Part shown: positions 44,108 through 53,507 of the stretch, one piece after another
Layout of the letters: each line of letters starts with the position of its first letter
Numbering within the stretch: the first letter of the stretch is position 1
NCBI GenBank assembly: GCA_902462155.1
Contig: CABQAQ010000002.1
Coordinates: forward strand, 169,056-233,055
DNA: 64,000 bases
Origin: an uncultured bacterium
Lineage (GTDB): Bacteria > Cyanobacteriota > Vampirovibrionia > Gastranaerophilales > Gastranaerophilaceae
Direction: 5' to 3'
Made by a program: the position numbers and the translations under genes
The notes under the pieces: generated by a model
What the model was told of the DNA's origin: nothing
The model's input: only the letters and a program-made list of their open reading frames with translations
Database searches by the model: none

Positions 44108-44845
44108 ATGCCTCATTTTTTTATAAACACAAGTCAGGTAAATGATTGTTATATAGATATTATAGACCCTGATACTGTTTTACATTTAATTTCGTCTTTA
44201 AGAGCAAAAATTTCTGATATTATTTATGTTATTGATGAGAATCAAATAAGATATACCTGCAAAATTATAGAAATAAATAAAAAATCTTTAAAACTATACG
44301 TAATAAAAAAAGAGAAGTCAGAAAGAATGCTTAATTTCCAATTGGATTTAGCACAAGGAATCTTAAATTCTGATGATCAAAATGTGGTAATAAAAAAATC
44401 TACAGAACTCGGGGTAAATGATATCTATCCAATATTTACAGATAATTGTTCTATAAAAAAAAGTATTATAGAAAAAAAAATATCGAAATGGCAAAAAATA
44501 GCTCTAGAAGCCTCTAAGCAGTGTGAACGTGCTTATATACCTAATGTTAAATATATTGAAAATTTATTTAAATTAATAGATGAAAATAACTATGATAAAA
44601 TTATTATATTCTCTGAGAGAGAAAACAATTTAAGTTTAAAAAGCTATCTTCATAAAAATAAAATTAATAAAAATGATAAAGTATTAGCAATAATAGGACC
44701 TGAAGGTGGTTTTTCAGATAATGAATTTCAATTATTTAATCAACGAAAATTGCCTCAAGTATCACTAGGTAAGCTTATTTTAAGAGCTGATACTGCTGTT
44801 ATTGTTTCAATTTCTAATTTATTATATGATGTTACCGATGGATAA
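44108..44845 (+). CDS. rsmE: 16S rRNA m3U1498 methyltransferase
   Basis: A 245-residue SPOUT-fold methyltransferase. The N-terminal PUA-like domain has MPHFFIN and then HLISSLRAKISDIIYVID. The knot domain carries KSTELGVNDIYPIFTDNC (about 97-114), EASKQCERAYIPNV (about 137-150) and the AdoMet-binding IIGPEGGFSDNEFQ (about 196) with LGKLILRADTAVIVSI. It methylates N3 of U1498 in 16S rRNA. The stop overlaps the ATG of the next gene within ATGGATAA, so the two are translationally coupled. TTTGGAG lies a few bases ahead of its start. Confidence 0.95.
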   Translation: MPHFFINTSQVNDCYIDIIDPDTVLHLISSLRAKISDIIYVIDENQIRYTCKIIEINKKSLKLYVIKKEKSERMLNFQLDLAQGILNSDDQNVVIKKSTELGVNDIYPIFTDNCSIKKSIIEKKISKWQKIALEASKQCERAYIPNVKYIENLFKLIDENNYDKIIIFSERENNLSLKSYLHKNKINKNDKVLAIIGPEGGFSDNEFQLFNQRKLPQVSLGKLILRADTAVIVSISNLLYDVTDG

Positions 44846-46250
44846 TTTAATAAAAAAAATCAAAACTGATAAAATTCTTAATCAAATAAATGTAGAGAAT
44901 AAAAATTATAATCTATATCTAGTTGGTGGTTTCTTAAGAGATACTATTTTAAATAAAGATTCTTTTGATAGAGATCTAATTATAGAAAATACATCAGCTT
45001 ATGAATTTTCGAAGGATCTTGCAGACAGACTTCAAGGACATTTTATTATCCTTGATCAGGAGAACCAAATATATAGGATAGTGCTACAAGATAAGAAGAA
45101 TTCTATTGATATAGCCAAAATGCAGGGTACAGATATTTATCAGGATCTAAGATCTAGAGATTTGACTATTAATTCTCTTTGTTTTGACCTTAAAGAAAAT
45201 AAAATTATAGATTGTACAGATGCTTATAAAGATATAAAAAACAAACAATTATATACTTATAATTTAGATAATTTTAAATCCGACCCGTTAAGAATGCTTC
45301 GAGTATTTAGGTTTGCTTCTATATTAGATTTTAGTATTAATAATAATATATTAGATTTTATAAAAGATAATTATTCCTTAATAAATAATTGTGCTTGTGA
45401 ACGAATTATATATGAGTTATTAAAATTTTTTGAAGGTGATTATTGTTCAAGCTATATAGAGGCTATGGATAAGTGTAATCTGTTAGAATTATTTTTTCCG
45501 ATTATAGCTGAAGTAAAAAAAATCCCACCCAATTTGCATCATCATCTGGATTTATTCCATCATTCAATAGAAACAGTAAGGCAATTAGAATTAATTTATA
45601 AAAATAGCGATGACAATATAAAAAAATACTTTGATGAAGTATTCCAACATAATATAACACGTATTAGTTTTTTAAAATTATCAGGATTTTTGCATGATAT
45701 AGGTAAACCATCTACTTGGAGTATAGAAGAAAATACATTAAGACATAGATTTATAAAACATGATGAGATCGGTTCTAAACTGGTTATTCCTATATTAAGA
45801 GGGTTAAAATTTTCTAAGTTAAGTCAAGAATATATATCGAAGCTTATCAAAAATCATATTTATCCTTCTTGTCTTACAAGTGGAAATGATTATACAACAA
45901 AAGCAAAATATAAATTTTATAGGAAAACAGAAAATTTCACAATTGACGTAATAAGCTTAGCAAAAGCCGATAGATTATCAGCTTTAGGCCCTGAAATTAC
46001 GAAAGATATTGTAAATGAAAATATAAATAATCTAAATAATTTATTAAATGATTATTTTGAGTTTAAAAATAATGAAAAACCACTAGAAAAACTTATCGAT
46101 GGTAATGAAATCTTTAAGTTATTAAAACTTGAAGATAAAAAAGAATTGAGCCCTATAATAAAAGAACTAAAAGAGGCACAGCTATCCGGTGATGTAAATA
46201 ATAAAGAAGAAGCTATTGATTTTTTATTAAAAATAAAAAAGAATTTATAA
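44838..46250 (+). CDS. CCA tRNA nucleotidyltransferase/poly(A) polymerase with HD domain
   Basis: A 471-residue class II nucleotidyltransferase; I choose the ATG at 44838 because it overlaps the rsmE stop and begins just before the family start LYLVGGFLRD. The head domain has VGGFLRDTILNKDSFDRDLII (metal-binding Asp pair) and RDLTINSLCFDL. The neck has DPLRMLRVFRFA. An HD domain follows (FHHSIETV, LHDIGKPSTW). Cyanobacterial-type enzymes with this layout add CCA or only CC/A to tRNA 3' ends; which one cannot be read here. A possible second gene product elsewhere would decide that. The gene precedes a bidirectional hairpin. Confidence 0.9.
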   Translation: MDNLIKKIKTDKILNQINVENKNYNLYLVGGFLRDTILNKDSFDRDLIIENTSAYEFSKDLADRLQGHFIILDQENQIYRIVLQDKKNSIDIAKMQGTDIYQDLRSRDLTINSLCFDLKENKIIDCTDAYKDIKNKQLYTYNLDNFKSDPLRMLRVFRFASILDFSINNNILDFIKDNYSLINNCACERIIYELLKFFEGDYCSSYIEAMDKCNLLELFFPIIAEVKKIPPNLHHHLDLFHHSIETVRQLELIYKNSDDNIKKYFDEVFQHNITRISFLKLSGFLHDIGKPSTWSIEENTLRHRFIKHDEIGSKLVIPILRGLKFSKLSQEYISKLIKNHIYPSCLTSGNDYTTKAKYKFYRKTENFTIDVISLAKADRLSALGPEITKDIVNENINNLNNLLNDYFEFKNNEKPLEKLIDGNEIFKLLKLEDKKELSPIIKELKEAQLSGDVNNKEEAIDFLLKIKKNL

Positions 46251-46280
46251 GCAACAGAAAGAAAAGTGGGTGTTAAAAAT

Positions 46281-46322
46281 ATTAATAGTACTTAGTTGAT
46301 AATGCAACTAAATACTATTAAT
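46281..46322. terminator. Probable bidirectional terminator between the CCA enzyme gene and rph
   Basis: ATTAATAGTACTTAGTTG pairs with CAACTAAATACTATTAAT with one C/A mismatch and a 6-base loop, midway between two convergent stops. The stem is AT-rich and no long T-run follows, so it is less certain than the others. Confidence 0.55.
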
Positions 46323-46338
46323 ATATAAATAATTAATT

Positions 46339-47037
46339 TTAATAAGAATTAATAATTGTCTTTACAGCATTTTGAGAGAAATTTAACATTTCAAAGAGTT
46401 TTGTTTGATCGAAAGGAGATTGTTCAGCAGTTGTTTGGAACTCAACAATTTTGCCAGATTGAGTAAGAACAATATTAGAATCAACTTGAGCTTTAGAATC
46501 TTCCGAATAGTCAAGATCAAGGATTACTTGATCATTTAATATGCCAACCGAAACAGCAGCAATATGTTCTATTATAGGGTTTTCAGATATAATTCTCTCA
46601 AGTAGCATTTTGTTTATAGCCTTTTTAAGAACAAAAAAAGCCCCACAAATAGAAGCACAACGAGTTGATCCATCAGCTTGAATAACATCTGCATCTATAG
46701 TAATAGTCATATCCGGTATTTTAGCAAGGTCAACACAAGATCTTAAACTTCGGCCAATTAACCTTTGTATTTCTTGAGTACGACCTGAAATTTTTGAACG
46801 TTCACGAGTATTCCTTGGATTAGTAGAAGACGGTAATAAAGAATATTCTGCCGTAATCCAACCACGCAAGTCATCTTTTTCCATCCATCTTGGTTTTGTT
46901 TTTTCAAAGGATAAAGCAACAATTACTTTAGTATTGCCAAATTCTACTAAAACAGAACTGTATGCTTGAGTTGTAAAATTTTCTATAAACTTAAATGGCC
47001 TTAATTGGTTATTTTTTCTGTTGTAAGATCTATTCAT
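46339..47037 (-). CDS. rph: Ribonuclease PH
   Basis: A 232-residue phosphorolytic 3' exonuclease that trims tRNA ends. I take the ATG at 47037, which gives the normal family beginning NRSYNRKNNQLRPF; a TTG at 47049 is the alternative and lies closer to AAAGGA. Motifs: SVLVEFGNTKVIVAL (about 28), GWITAEYSLLPSSTNPRN, ISGRTQEIQRLIGRSLR (phosphate-binding Arg) and DADVIQADGSTRCASICGAF. Length is normal. It is divergent from ylxR and alone in its unit. Confidence 0.95.
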   Translation of the reverse strand: MNRSYNRKNNQLRPFKFIENFTTQAYSSVLVEFGNTKVIVALSFEKTKPRWMEKDDLRGWITAEYSLLPSSTNPRNTRERSKISGRTQEIQRLIGRSLRSCVDLAKIPDMTITIDADVIQADGSTRCASICGAFFVLKKAINKMLLERIISENPIIEHIAAVSVGILNDQVILDLDYSEDSKAQVDSNIVLTQSGKIVEFQTTAEQSPFDQTKLFEMLNFSQNAVKTIINSY

Positions 47038-47178
47038 AATGATAAACAATTCCTTTATTAAATAATAGTTTTATTAATTTTTTCATAGATTATAAATTTA
47101 AATAAGTATGAAAAGTGATATGATATAATAAAGTATAAATGGTAAAATAAAAAAAGCTATATAAATGTAAAGGAAAAA

Positions 47179-47445
47179 ATGTCAAGAAGAATAAAAAATA
47201 CAAGGAAGTGTATAAGTTGTAATAAATTACAAGATAGTAAATTAATGATAAAAATATTAAAAGAATATAAAAGTAAAGAAATAATAATTGAGCCAAGTAG
47301 CTTTGAATTTGGTCGTTCTGCGTATATATGTAAGAATTTAGACTGCATAAATAAAGCCTTTAAAAAATCTAAACTATATAAAATATTAAAAATAAATCAA
47401 GATAAATTATTAGAAAAAAAAATCAGGGCTGTACTTCCTGATTAG
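47179..47445 (+). CDS. ylxR: YlxR-family RNA-binding protein (DUF448)
   Basis: An 88-residue basic protein with RKCISCNKLQDSKLMIKI and FGRSAYICKN, matching the YlxR motifs (the usual RxCxxC and GRGAYxC, here GRSAYIC). YlxR proteins sit between nusA and infB in many bacteria and bind RNA or regulate transcription; some act on RNase P. Here ylxR opens the cluster: nusA and rimP are not in front, and rph is divergent. AAAGGA lies five bases before the ATG. infB begins 48 bases downstream. Confidence 0.9.
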   Translation: MSRRIKNTRKCISCNKLQDSKLMIKILKEYKSKEIIIEPSSFEFGRSAYICKNLDCINKAFKKSKLYKILKINQDKLLEKKIRAVLPD

Positions 47446-47493
47446 ATTGTGTTTAAATTGTTATAAAAGAATAAATTGGAGAATTTATAATAA

Positions 47494-50250
47494 ATGTCAC
47501 CGGACAAAAGAGTATATGATGCAGCCAAAGAACTTGGCATTAGTAATAAAGAAGTTATTGATAAATTAAATAGTATTGGAATAAAAATAAAATCACATTC
47601 TAGTACACTATCATCATTTCAATTCGAACGACTAAAAGAAATGATCAAAGATGGAGTAGATAATAAATCAAAAAAGCCAAAAGCTTTTGTTGTAAAGAAA
47701 TCAAAATCTAAAGTAGAAGAAACAAAAACTTCTGATGAGAAAGATTTATCAAACAATAAGAATAATGACGGTGACAAGAATGTTGATATAAAACCTAGAA
47801 ATAATACAGCAATATCCAGTGTAGAAAATAAGTCAACAGAAATAAAAAAGCCTAAACCAGACATAAGAGATCTTCTTATTGTAAAACACCAAAGACCATC
47901 ATCTAAAAATTCTGTTAAGAAAAATACTGTGTCAATTGAAAATTCTAAAACTAGTGAAGATAAAAAAAATCAGTTATTAAATCAAACAAATAAAAATGAT
48001 AATAATAGTCTTATAAAATCAAATGTAACAGGTAACAAAATTAATACAAATATTGGCAATACACAAGAGCAACAAAGTACTGTTAGAAAATCTACCTTCC
48101 AACAAAGAAATATAAGACAAGAATTTAATGAGAAAATTAAAGTTCAATCTAAGCAAGCTTCTAATGGAAACCAGAATAAATCACAAACCCCTAATAGTAG
48201 TAAACAACAAGGAACTTTTAATAAAAATAATAAACAAAATGTATCACCTTCAAATAATGATTCAGGAAATAAAAAACCTATAATAAGACACGTGATATCT
48301 CAAGAGATTTACGATAAAGGGACTGCGCATAAAAAAGATACTCGTCCTAAAAATAAAGAAAAGACTTATAAGTCAAAAGAAGAACTTCAAGAAATGATCA
48401 GTCTTGAAAAAGCAATGACTCAAAAACATAAGAAAAAACAAAAAGAAGAAGTCCAAGATAAAACAATAACGCAAATTGTATTAGATTCAAGTGTGACAGT
48501 AGGAGAATTGGCAAAAAAAATAAACAAATCTCCAGCCGATGTTGTAAGATTTCTAATGATGTCAGGTATTTTAGCTACAGTAAATCAGGTTATTGATATA
48601 AAGACAGCAAAAAAAGTATGTGAGAATTTCGAAATAGAAGTTTTAGAAGAAGACTTGGATGCGTATGTAGAAGAAGAACTTAAAAAAGAAGAAAAATTAA
48701 AAGAACTTGAAAGCGTAGATGAGAAATTATTAGTGCCAAGAGCGCCAGTAGTAAGTATAATGGGGCATGTTGATCACGGTAAGACAACATTATTAGATTC
48801 AATAAGAGCCTCTAAGCATAAAATAGTAAGTGATGAAGTAGGCGGTATAACACAATCTATTGGAGCATATACTGTATTTTTGGATGATAAAAAAATCGTA
48901 TTTATAGATACTCCGGGTCATGAAGCATTTACAGAAATGAGAGCACGAGGAGCAAAAGCAACAGATATAGCAATCCTTGTAGTGGCAGCTGATGACGGTA
49001 TAATGCCTCAAACGATTGAAGCAATTAATCACGCTAAAGCAGCCGAAGTAGCTATTATTGTAGCTATTAACAAAATAGATAAACCATCTGCAAATCCGGA
49101 AAAAATTATGCAACAGTTAACAGAATATGGTCTGGTTCCAGAAGAATGGGGTGGTGATACCGTCTGTGTAAAAGTAAGCGCTATTCAAGGTACAGGTATT
49201 GACGAATTGCTAGAGTATATTTTATTACACGCAGAAATGTTGTCCTTAAAAGCAAACCCTCAAGCTATGGCTTCTGGTGTTGTAATTGAAGCAAATTTAG
49301 ATAAAGGTAAAGGTCCGGTTGCAACTTTATTAGTGCAGAATGGTACCTTAAAAGTAGGTGATAGCATAGTTGTAGGTAGTGTAGGAGGAAAAGTAAGAGC
49401 ATTACTACTTGATTCTGGAGAAAAAGTAAAGAAAGCCGGTCCGGCAACTCCGGTTGAGATTCTTGGTTTAAATGAAGTGCCTCAAGCAGGGGATTCTTTT
49501 AATGTCGTTGAAAACGATAAAGTTATGAAACAAATTATTCAAGAACGAAAAGAAAATGATCGTAATGTTAGACTCGAAGCTTTATCTCCTACATTTGTTA
49601 GAAATGAAATTATTGGTTCTGATGATACAATCCAACATCTTAATCTGATTATAAAAGCGAATACTCACGGAGCAGCAGAAGCAGTTTCACAAGCTATTAC
49701 ACAATTAGAATCGAAAGAAATCGTAACTAAATTAGTACACGTTGGTGTCGGTGATATATCAGAAGCAGATGTTATGTTAGCTTCAGCATCTAACGCTATA
49801 ATTTTAGGATTTACTGTTAAAGAAGATGCTAATGCCCTTGCTATGGCCGAACAAAATAATGTTATTATTAAAAATTATAATATTATTTACCAAGTATTAG
49901 AAGATATAGAAAAAACTATGCTAGATCTACTTAAACCGGAATTAAAAGAAGTAGAACTTGGTAAAGCCGAAGTAAGACAGATATTTACTATTGGTAAAAC
50001 AGCAAAAATAGCTGGTTGTTATGTGCTTGAAGGTAAAATCTTACGTGGATCTAATGCCGTTTTAATAAGAAATGGTAAAGAAATTTTCCAAGGTCAGATA
50101 GATCAACTTAAACGATTTAAAGATGATGTAAAAGAAGTCGCTACAGGTTTTGAGTGTGGTATTTCTTTTTCTAAATTTAATGATCTTGAAGTAGGTGATA
50201 TTATTCAAGTATCTAAAACAGAAGAAGTGGAACGTAAAGTTCTTGTTTAA
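47494..50250 (+). CDS. infB: Translation initiation factor IF-2
   Basis: A 918-residue GTPase that brings initiator tRNA to the 30S subunit. It begins with an IF2-N domain (KRVYDAAKELGISNKEVIDKL, 5-25), followed by a long Lys/Asn/Ser-rich unstructured region (about 60-300) and a second IF2-N (TVGELAKKINKSPADVVRFL, about 332-351). The G domain has GHVDHGKTTLLD (about 424), DTPGHEAFTEMRARGA, NKIDKPSANP and SAIQGTG. Domains II-IV follow and end in VGDIIQVSKTEEVERKV. The order ylxR, infB, rbfA, truB is conserved. Confidence 0.97.
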   Translation: MSPDKRVYDAAKELGISNKEVIDKLNSIGIKIKSHSSTLSSFQFERLKEMIKDGVDNKSKKPKAFVVKKSKSKVEETKTSDEKDLSNNKNNDGDKNVDIKPRNNTAISSVENKSTEIKKPKPDIRDLLIVKHQRPSSKNSVKKNTVSIENSKTSEDKKNQLLNQTNKNDNNSLIKSNVTGNKINTNIGNTQEQQSTVRKSTFQQRNIRQEFNEKIKVQSKQASNGNQNKSQTPNSSKQQGTFNKNNKQNVSPSNNDSGNKKPIIRHVISQEIYDKGTAHKKDTRPKNKEKTYKSKEELQEMISLEKAMTQKHKKKQKEEVQDKTITQIVLDSSVTVGELAKKINKSPADVVRFLMMSGILATVNQVIDIKTAKKVCENFEIEVLEEDLDAYVEEELKKEEKLKELESVDEKLLVPRAPVVSIMGHVDHGKTTLLDSIRASKHKIVSDEVGGITQSIGAYTVFLDDKKIVFIDTPGHEAFTEMRARGAKATDIAILVVAADDGIMPQTIEAINHAKAAEVAIIVAINKIDKPSANPEKIMQQLTEYGLVPEEWGGDTVCVKVSAIQGTGIDELLEYILLHAEMLSLKANPQAMASGVVIEANLDKGKGPVATLLVQNGTLKVGDSIVVGSVGGKVRALLLDSGEKVKKAGPATPVEILGLNEVPQAGDSFNVVENDKVMKQIIQERKENDRNVRLEALSPTFVRNEIIGSDDTIQHLNLIIKANTHGAAEAVSQAITQLESKEIVTKLVHVGVGDISEADVMLASASNAIILGFTVKEDANALAMAEQNNVIIKNYNIIYQVLEDIEKTMLDLLKPELKEVELGKAEVRQIFTIGKTAKIAGCYVLEGKILRGSNAVLIRNGKEIFQGQIDQLKRFKDDVKEVATGFECGISFSKFNDLEVGDIIQVSKTEEVERKVLV

Positions 50251-50283
50251 ATTTATTTGTATTTGAGGTGAAATATTTATTCT

Positions 50284-50634
50284 ATGTCTTTAAGAAATGA
50301 AAAAGTCAGAAAAGCTTTAATGAGAGAAATCTCAGATATTTTACAACGAGATATACGTGATTCAAGAATTTCAAGTGTCGTTTCTATAACTGATGTAGAA
50401 GTTTCTCATGATAATTCAAGTGCGAAAGTATATTTTTCTATTTTAGGTGATCTTGATAAAAAAGAATTGGCTTTTCAAGCTTTAGAATCTCATAAATCAA
50501 AAATAAGATATGAAATTGGTAAACGTATTAAATTAAGATTAACTCCTGAGTTAAAATTCTTTCTTGATAACTCTTTAGAACGTGGTATGAAAGTTACAGA
50601 AATTATAGATAAAATTTCTAAGGGTGAAATTTAG
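50284..50634 (+). CDS. rbfA: Ribosome-binding factor A
   Basis: A 116-residue KH-fold protein that helps 16S rRNA 5'-end maturation and 30S assembly, notably in the cold. It shows REISDILQRDIRD, SVVSITDVEVSHDNSSAKVYFS and RLTPELKFFLDNSLERG, the family motifs. TGAGGTG lies about a dozen bases before its ATG. It is preceded by infB (33 bases) and followed by truB (9 bases) in one transcript. Length is normal. Confidence 0.95.
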   Translation: MSLRNEKVRKALMREISDILQRDIRDSRISSVVSITDVEVSHDNSSAKVYFSILGDLDKKELAFQALESHKSKIRYEIGKRIKLRLTPELKFFLDNSLERGMKVTEIIDKISKGEI

Positions 50635-50643
50635 TTTTTAATT

Positions 50644-51513
50644 ATGTTTGGATTTTTTAATATTAATAAAGAGTCGGGAATTACTTCTTCAAGTATAGTT
50701 TATAAGTTAAGAAAAATACTTAAAATTAAACAGATAGGACACGTAGGTACTTTAGATCCTTTAGCTAGCGGAGTTTTACCTATTGCTATTGGAAAGGCTA
50801 CTCGTATTATTGAATTTTTACCCAATACAAAATCTTATATTGCTACTTTACAATTTGGTAAAACTTCTGATACTTATGATTCTCAAGGAGTTATTTCTAT
50901 TACTCCTAATTTCAATAAAGTTTCGAAAGAACAGTTCATTAATCTGTTACCTAAATTCGTTGGTTATACTATGCAGACTCCGCCTATGTTTTCTGCAATA
51001 AAAGTTAATGGCAAAAAATTATACGAATATGCTAGAAAAGGACAAACTATTCCAGACTTAAAACCACGTAAAATTTTTATCAATAGTATTCAATGTCTTT
51101 CTTTTGATTATGATAATCAAATAGCTAAAATTTCTGTTGAATGTAATTGTGGTGTTTATATACGCTCTTTAATTAAAGATATAGGAGATTATTTTCATTC
51201 CGGAGCTATTATGATAGGGTTAATACGCTCTTCTTCTAATGGATTTGATATTTCTAATGCCATTTCGGTAGATGAACTTAGCTCTAATATTGATAATATT
51301 AATAATTACTTATTAGACCCTTTGGATTATATTCCATTTGATAAATTTAATTTAAATAAAGATGAGTATATAAAAATATCTCACGGACAATCTTTAAATA
51401 TTAATGGTAGATTTTCTGAAAATCAGATGTTATCATTAATTTATGAAAATAAATGTGTAGGAATTGCTACAATTTTAGATAATATATTAAAAGTTAAAAA
51501 GGTGTTTATATGA
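50644..51513 (+). CDS. truB: tRNA pseudouridine-55 synthase
   Basis: A 289-residue pseudouridine synthase that modifies U55 in the T loop of tRNAs. The catalytic Asp38 is in GHVGTLDPLASGVLPIAIGKATR-type motif I (positions 32-54). TPPMFSAIKVNGKKLYEYAR (about 113) and VECNCGVYIRSLIKDIG (about 166) carry the base-binding Tyr and Arg. The C-terminal extension is a short PUA-like part. It overlaps the next gene by four bases (ATGA). Position after rbfA matches the classical translation cluster. Confidence 0.95.
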   Translation: MFGFFNINKESGITSSSIVYKLRKILKIKQIGHVGTLDPLASGVLPIAIGKATRIIEFLPNTKSYIATLQFGKTSDTYDSQGVISITPNFNKVSKEQFINLLPKFVGYTMQTPPMFSAIKVNGKKLYEYARKGQTIPDLKPRKIFINSIQCLSFDYDNQIAKISVECNCGVYIRSLIKDIGDYFHSGAIMIGLIRSSSNGFDISNAISVDELSSNIDNINNYLLDPLDYIPFDKFNLNKDEYIKISHGQSLNINGRFSENQMLSLIYENKCVGIATILDNILKVKKVFI

Positions 51514-52370
51514 AAAAGTATTTAATATTAAGTCTATTTTTATCTTTATTAATAAATGTCAGTCCTGAAATGGCATATTCTGTAGGTAATGACCTCTGTA
51601 CTATGGATAATTATAATATTGGAAATAAATTTACAAGGACTGTAAGTAATGTTTCCGGAACTAACTTTTTAATTACTCAAATAGCTAAATCACAAATAAA
51701 AAAGAATCTTAAAAAGCAAACAGACGGTGTATTTGATGTTGATCTAAAATCTTTTGGTACTAAATCTTTAATAGATGGAAAATTTAAAGATCTTAGATTA
51801 AGTTCTAAAAATGCTAATTTTGGTGGTGTTTATATATCCGATATTAAAATTAACACCGTATGTAATTATAATTATATAAAACAAACTAAAAATGATCTAT
51901 TATTTCCAGAAAATTTTATTATGAATTTTAGTGGCAAAATTACACAAAATGATCTACAAAAAACTCTTGTTTCTAATGATTATAAAAAAGAATTACAAAA
52001 ATTAAATATGAAATTAAATAAAACTGGTGGTATTAAAGTTTATGAACCAAGGTTTACTATATTAAAAGACAAATTAAAAATGAACTTATCTTGCTACTTA
52101 CCATTTATAGGTGAAAAATCTATTACTGCTTATTATTCACTTAAAGTTACAGAAGGAAAAATTACTTTAGCTGATTTACAAGTAGATAATTATGGCAAAG
52201 TAAATGCGAATCTAATCTTACCTCTTATCAACCTGCTTAATCCTTTATCTTTTGATACTTATGTTTCTCCATCATCTAAAGCTTTAATTTCTACAAAGAA
52301 TATAAAAATTGTAAATAATGAAATTCTTTTAGATGGTAACATTTTTATAGCACAGAATTACAAAAAATAA
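51510..52370 (+). CDS. LmeA-like (DUF2993) exported lipid-binding protein
   Basis: A 286-residue protein with a signal peptide (residues 1-24: KKYLILSLFLSLLINV, cleavage near AYS). The rest fits the DUF2993/LmeA fold common in cyanobacteria and actinobacteria: AKSQIKKNLKKQTDG, then VDLKSFGTKSLIDGKFKDLRLSSKN, where a helix precedes paired strands that form a lipid-binding tube. In Mycobacterium LmeA takes part in envelope glycolipid maturation; the role here is unknown, probably in lipid handling between membranes. Two Cys near residues 29 and 113 could form a disulfide. It is coupled to truB through an ATGA overlap. Confidence 0.75.
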   Translation: MKKYLILSLFLSLLINVSPEMAYSVGNDLCTMDNYNIGNKFTRTVSNVSGTNFLITQIAKSQIKKNLKKQTDGVFDVDLKSFGTKSLIDGKFKDLRLSSKNANFGGVYISDIKINTVCNYNYIKQTKNDLLFPENFIMNFSGKITQNDLQKTLVSNDYKKELQKLNMKLNKTGGIKVYEPRFTILKDKLKMNLSCYLPFIGEKSITAYYSLKVTEGKITLADLQVDNYGKVNANLILPLINLLNPLSFDTYVSPSSKALISTKNIKIVNNEILLDGNIFIAQNYKK

Positions 52371-52393
52371 ATATTTAAGGACATAAATTCACA

Positions 52394-53083
52394 ATGAAAT
52401 TATTTTCAAAGTTACTAGTTATTGTTATAGCGATCTTAGCAATTCTTTATATTAAAGACAATTTTTTATCTAAATTTGACTTTAATAATCCTTTAGATTC
52501 TATGTCAGAACTATTTATGAATAAAGAAAATATTAAAAATTTTAATAAAAATTCTAAAGAGGATCCGCAAGATTATAATCAATATAAAGAAAATGTTTTT
52601 ACACAGAATAACTTACAGAATAACAAGACAGATTATAAAAATAATATAGCTAAGAAAAAAAATACTATATATATTTATTTTCTTTCAATAGATAAATCAT
52701 CAAATATACCTATGTATCATAAAATTAAACGTGAAATTAAAAACGAGAATAATAAACTGGAATCTTCAATAAATGAACTTCTTAAAGGACCAACTTTAAA
52801 AGAAAGACAAGCAGGTTATTATTCTGAAATACCTAGAGGTACAAAACTTTTAAGTATTAAACAAAAAAATAACTCTATTATTATTAATCTTAGTTCTGAT
52901 TTTGAATATGGTGGTGGTACTGATAGTATTTATAATAGAATTAAACAATTAATAAAAACTATAAATAGTACAGACTGCTCTAAAAAAATATACCTGTATC
53001 TGGATGGTAAACAAGCAGATGTATTAGGTGGTGAAGGAATTATTATTAATCAACCTTTGGATGAAAAATCATTATATGAATAA
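52394..53083 (+). CDS. GerMN-domain membrane-anchored protein
   Basis: A 229-residue protein with an N-terminal membrane anchor (about 4-21), a polar Asn/Lys-rich linker to about 85, and a GerMN domain (about 90-225). Its landmarks are YFLSIDKS, INELLKGPT, IPRGTKLLSIKQ and NLSSDFEYGGGTDSIYNRIKQL. GerMN domains occur in exported proteins of sporulation, lipoproteins and cell-envelope factors; ligand and role are mostly unknown. It has no lipobox Cys. Its stop overlaps the ATG of the HicB-like gene (ATGAATAA), so they are coupled. Confidence 0.85.
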   Translation: MKLFSKLLVIVIAILAILYIKDNFLSKFDFNNPLDSMSELFMNKENIKNFNKNSKEDPQDYNQYKENVFTQNNLQNNKTDYKNNIAKKKNTIYIYFLSIDKSSNIPMYHKIKREIKNENNKLESSINELLKGPTLKERQAGYYSEIPRGTKLLSIKQKNNSIIINLSSDFEYGGGTDSIYNRIKQLIKTINSTDCSKKIYLYLDGKQADVLGGEGIIINQPLDEKSLYE

Positions 53084-53438
53084 AGACTTAGATTATTATC
53101 TTAATTTAAATTGGACTTTAATTGAAGGGATTGATCTTGATTTTAATCAGAATCCTTATCATTATATTGAAATTAAAGAATTACCAAATTTTGTTTTCTG
53201 TGCAAAAACTCGAGATTTAGCTTTACAGAATTATAAAAAGCAATTAAAATTAATTCTTATGGTGATGTTAGAAGATAAAGAACCAATTCCTGAACCTAAA
53301 AAATCAGGTAGGCATTCAAACGGCAATGAAAACTTATCCTCAGAGAAGTTTGAAGAAGAAGATTTTCTACATAGCAATGATGATGATAACGATGACAATG
53401 ATGATGATAATATCGACTGGGAAAAAATATGTCCTTAA
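53076..53438 (+). CDS. Solitary HicB-like protein with acidic tail
   Basis: A 120-residue protein from the ATG at 53076, chosen because it overlaps the GerMN stop. Residues 1-75 follow the HicB antitoxin N-terminal fold: YYLNLNWTLIEG, then YHYIEIKELPNFVFCAKTRD and ALQNYKKQLKLILMVML, ending EPIPEP. Where HicB usually carries a DNA-binding helix, this one has a low-complexity tail with Ser/Asn/Glu and a run of Asp (DDDNDDNDDDN). There is no hicA-like toxin frame on either side, so it is unlikely to be a working toxin-antitoxin pair; it may have been kept for another binding role. Confidence 0.65.
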   Translation: MNKDLDYYLNLNWTLIEGIDLDFNQNPYHYIEIKELPNFVFCAKTRDLALQNYKKQLKLILMVMLEDKEPIPEPKKSGRHSNGNENLSSEKFEEEDFLHSNDDDNDDNDDDNIDWEKICP

Positions 53439-53507
53439 ATTATATCATCACCGGATGATAGGATAGAAGTTTATATTAAATTAAAATTATAAAAGGTAAA
53501 ATTTGGT

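Noticed and set aside
47090..47348. Hydrophobic minus-strand frames opposite ylxR
   Set aside because: Antisense shadow of the well-supported ylxR gene; Leu/Phe/Tyr-rich because the plus strand is Lys/Asn-rich. The same holds for the antisense frames opposite infB, nifS, nifU and the coiled-coil genes.
53028..53438. Toxin-antitoxin module around the HicB-like gene
   Set aside because: No HicA-like small basic frame with a dsRNA-binding fold is present on either side, and the gene is coupled to GerMN instead.
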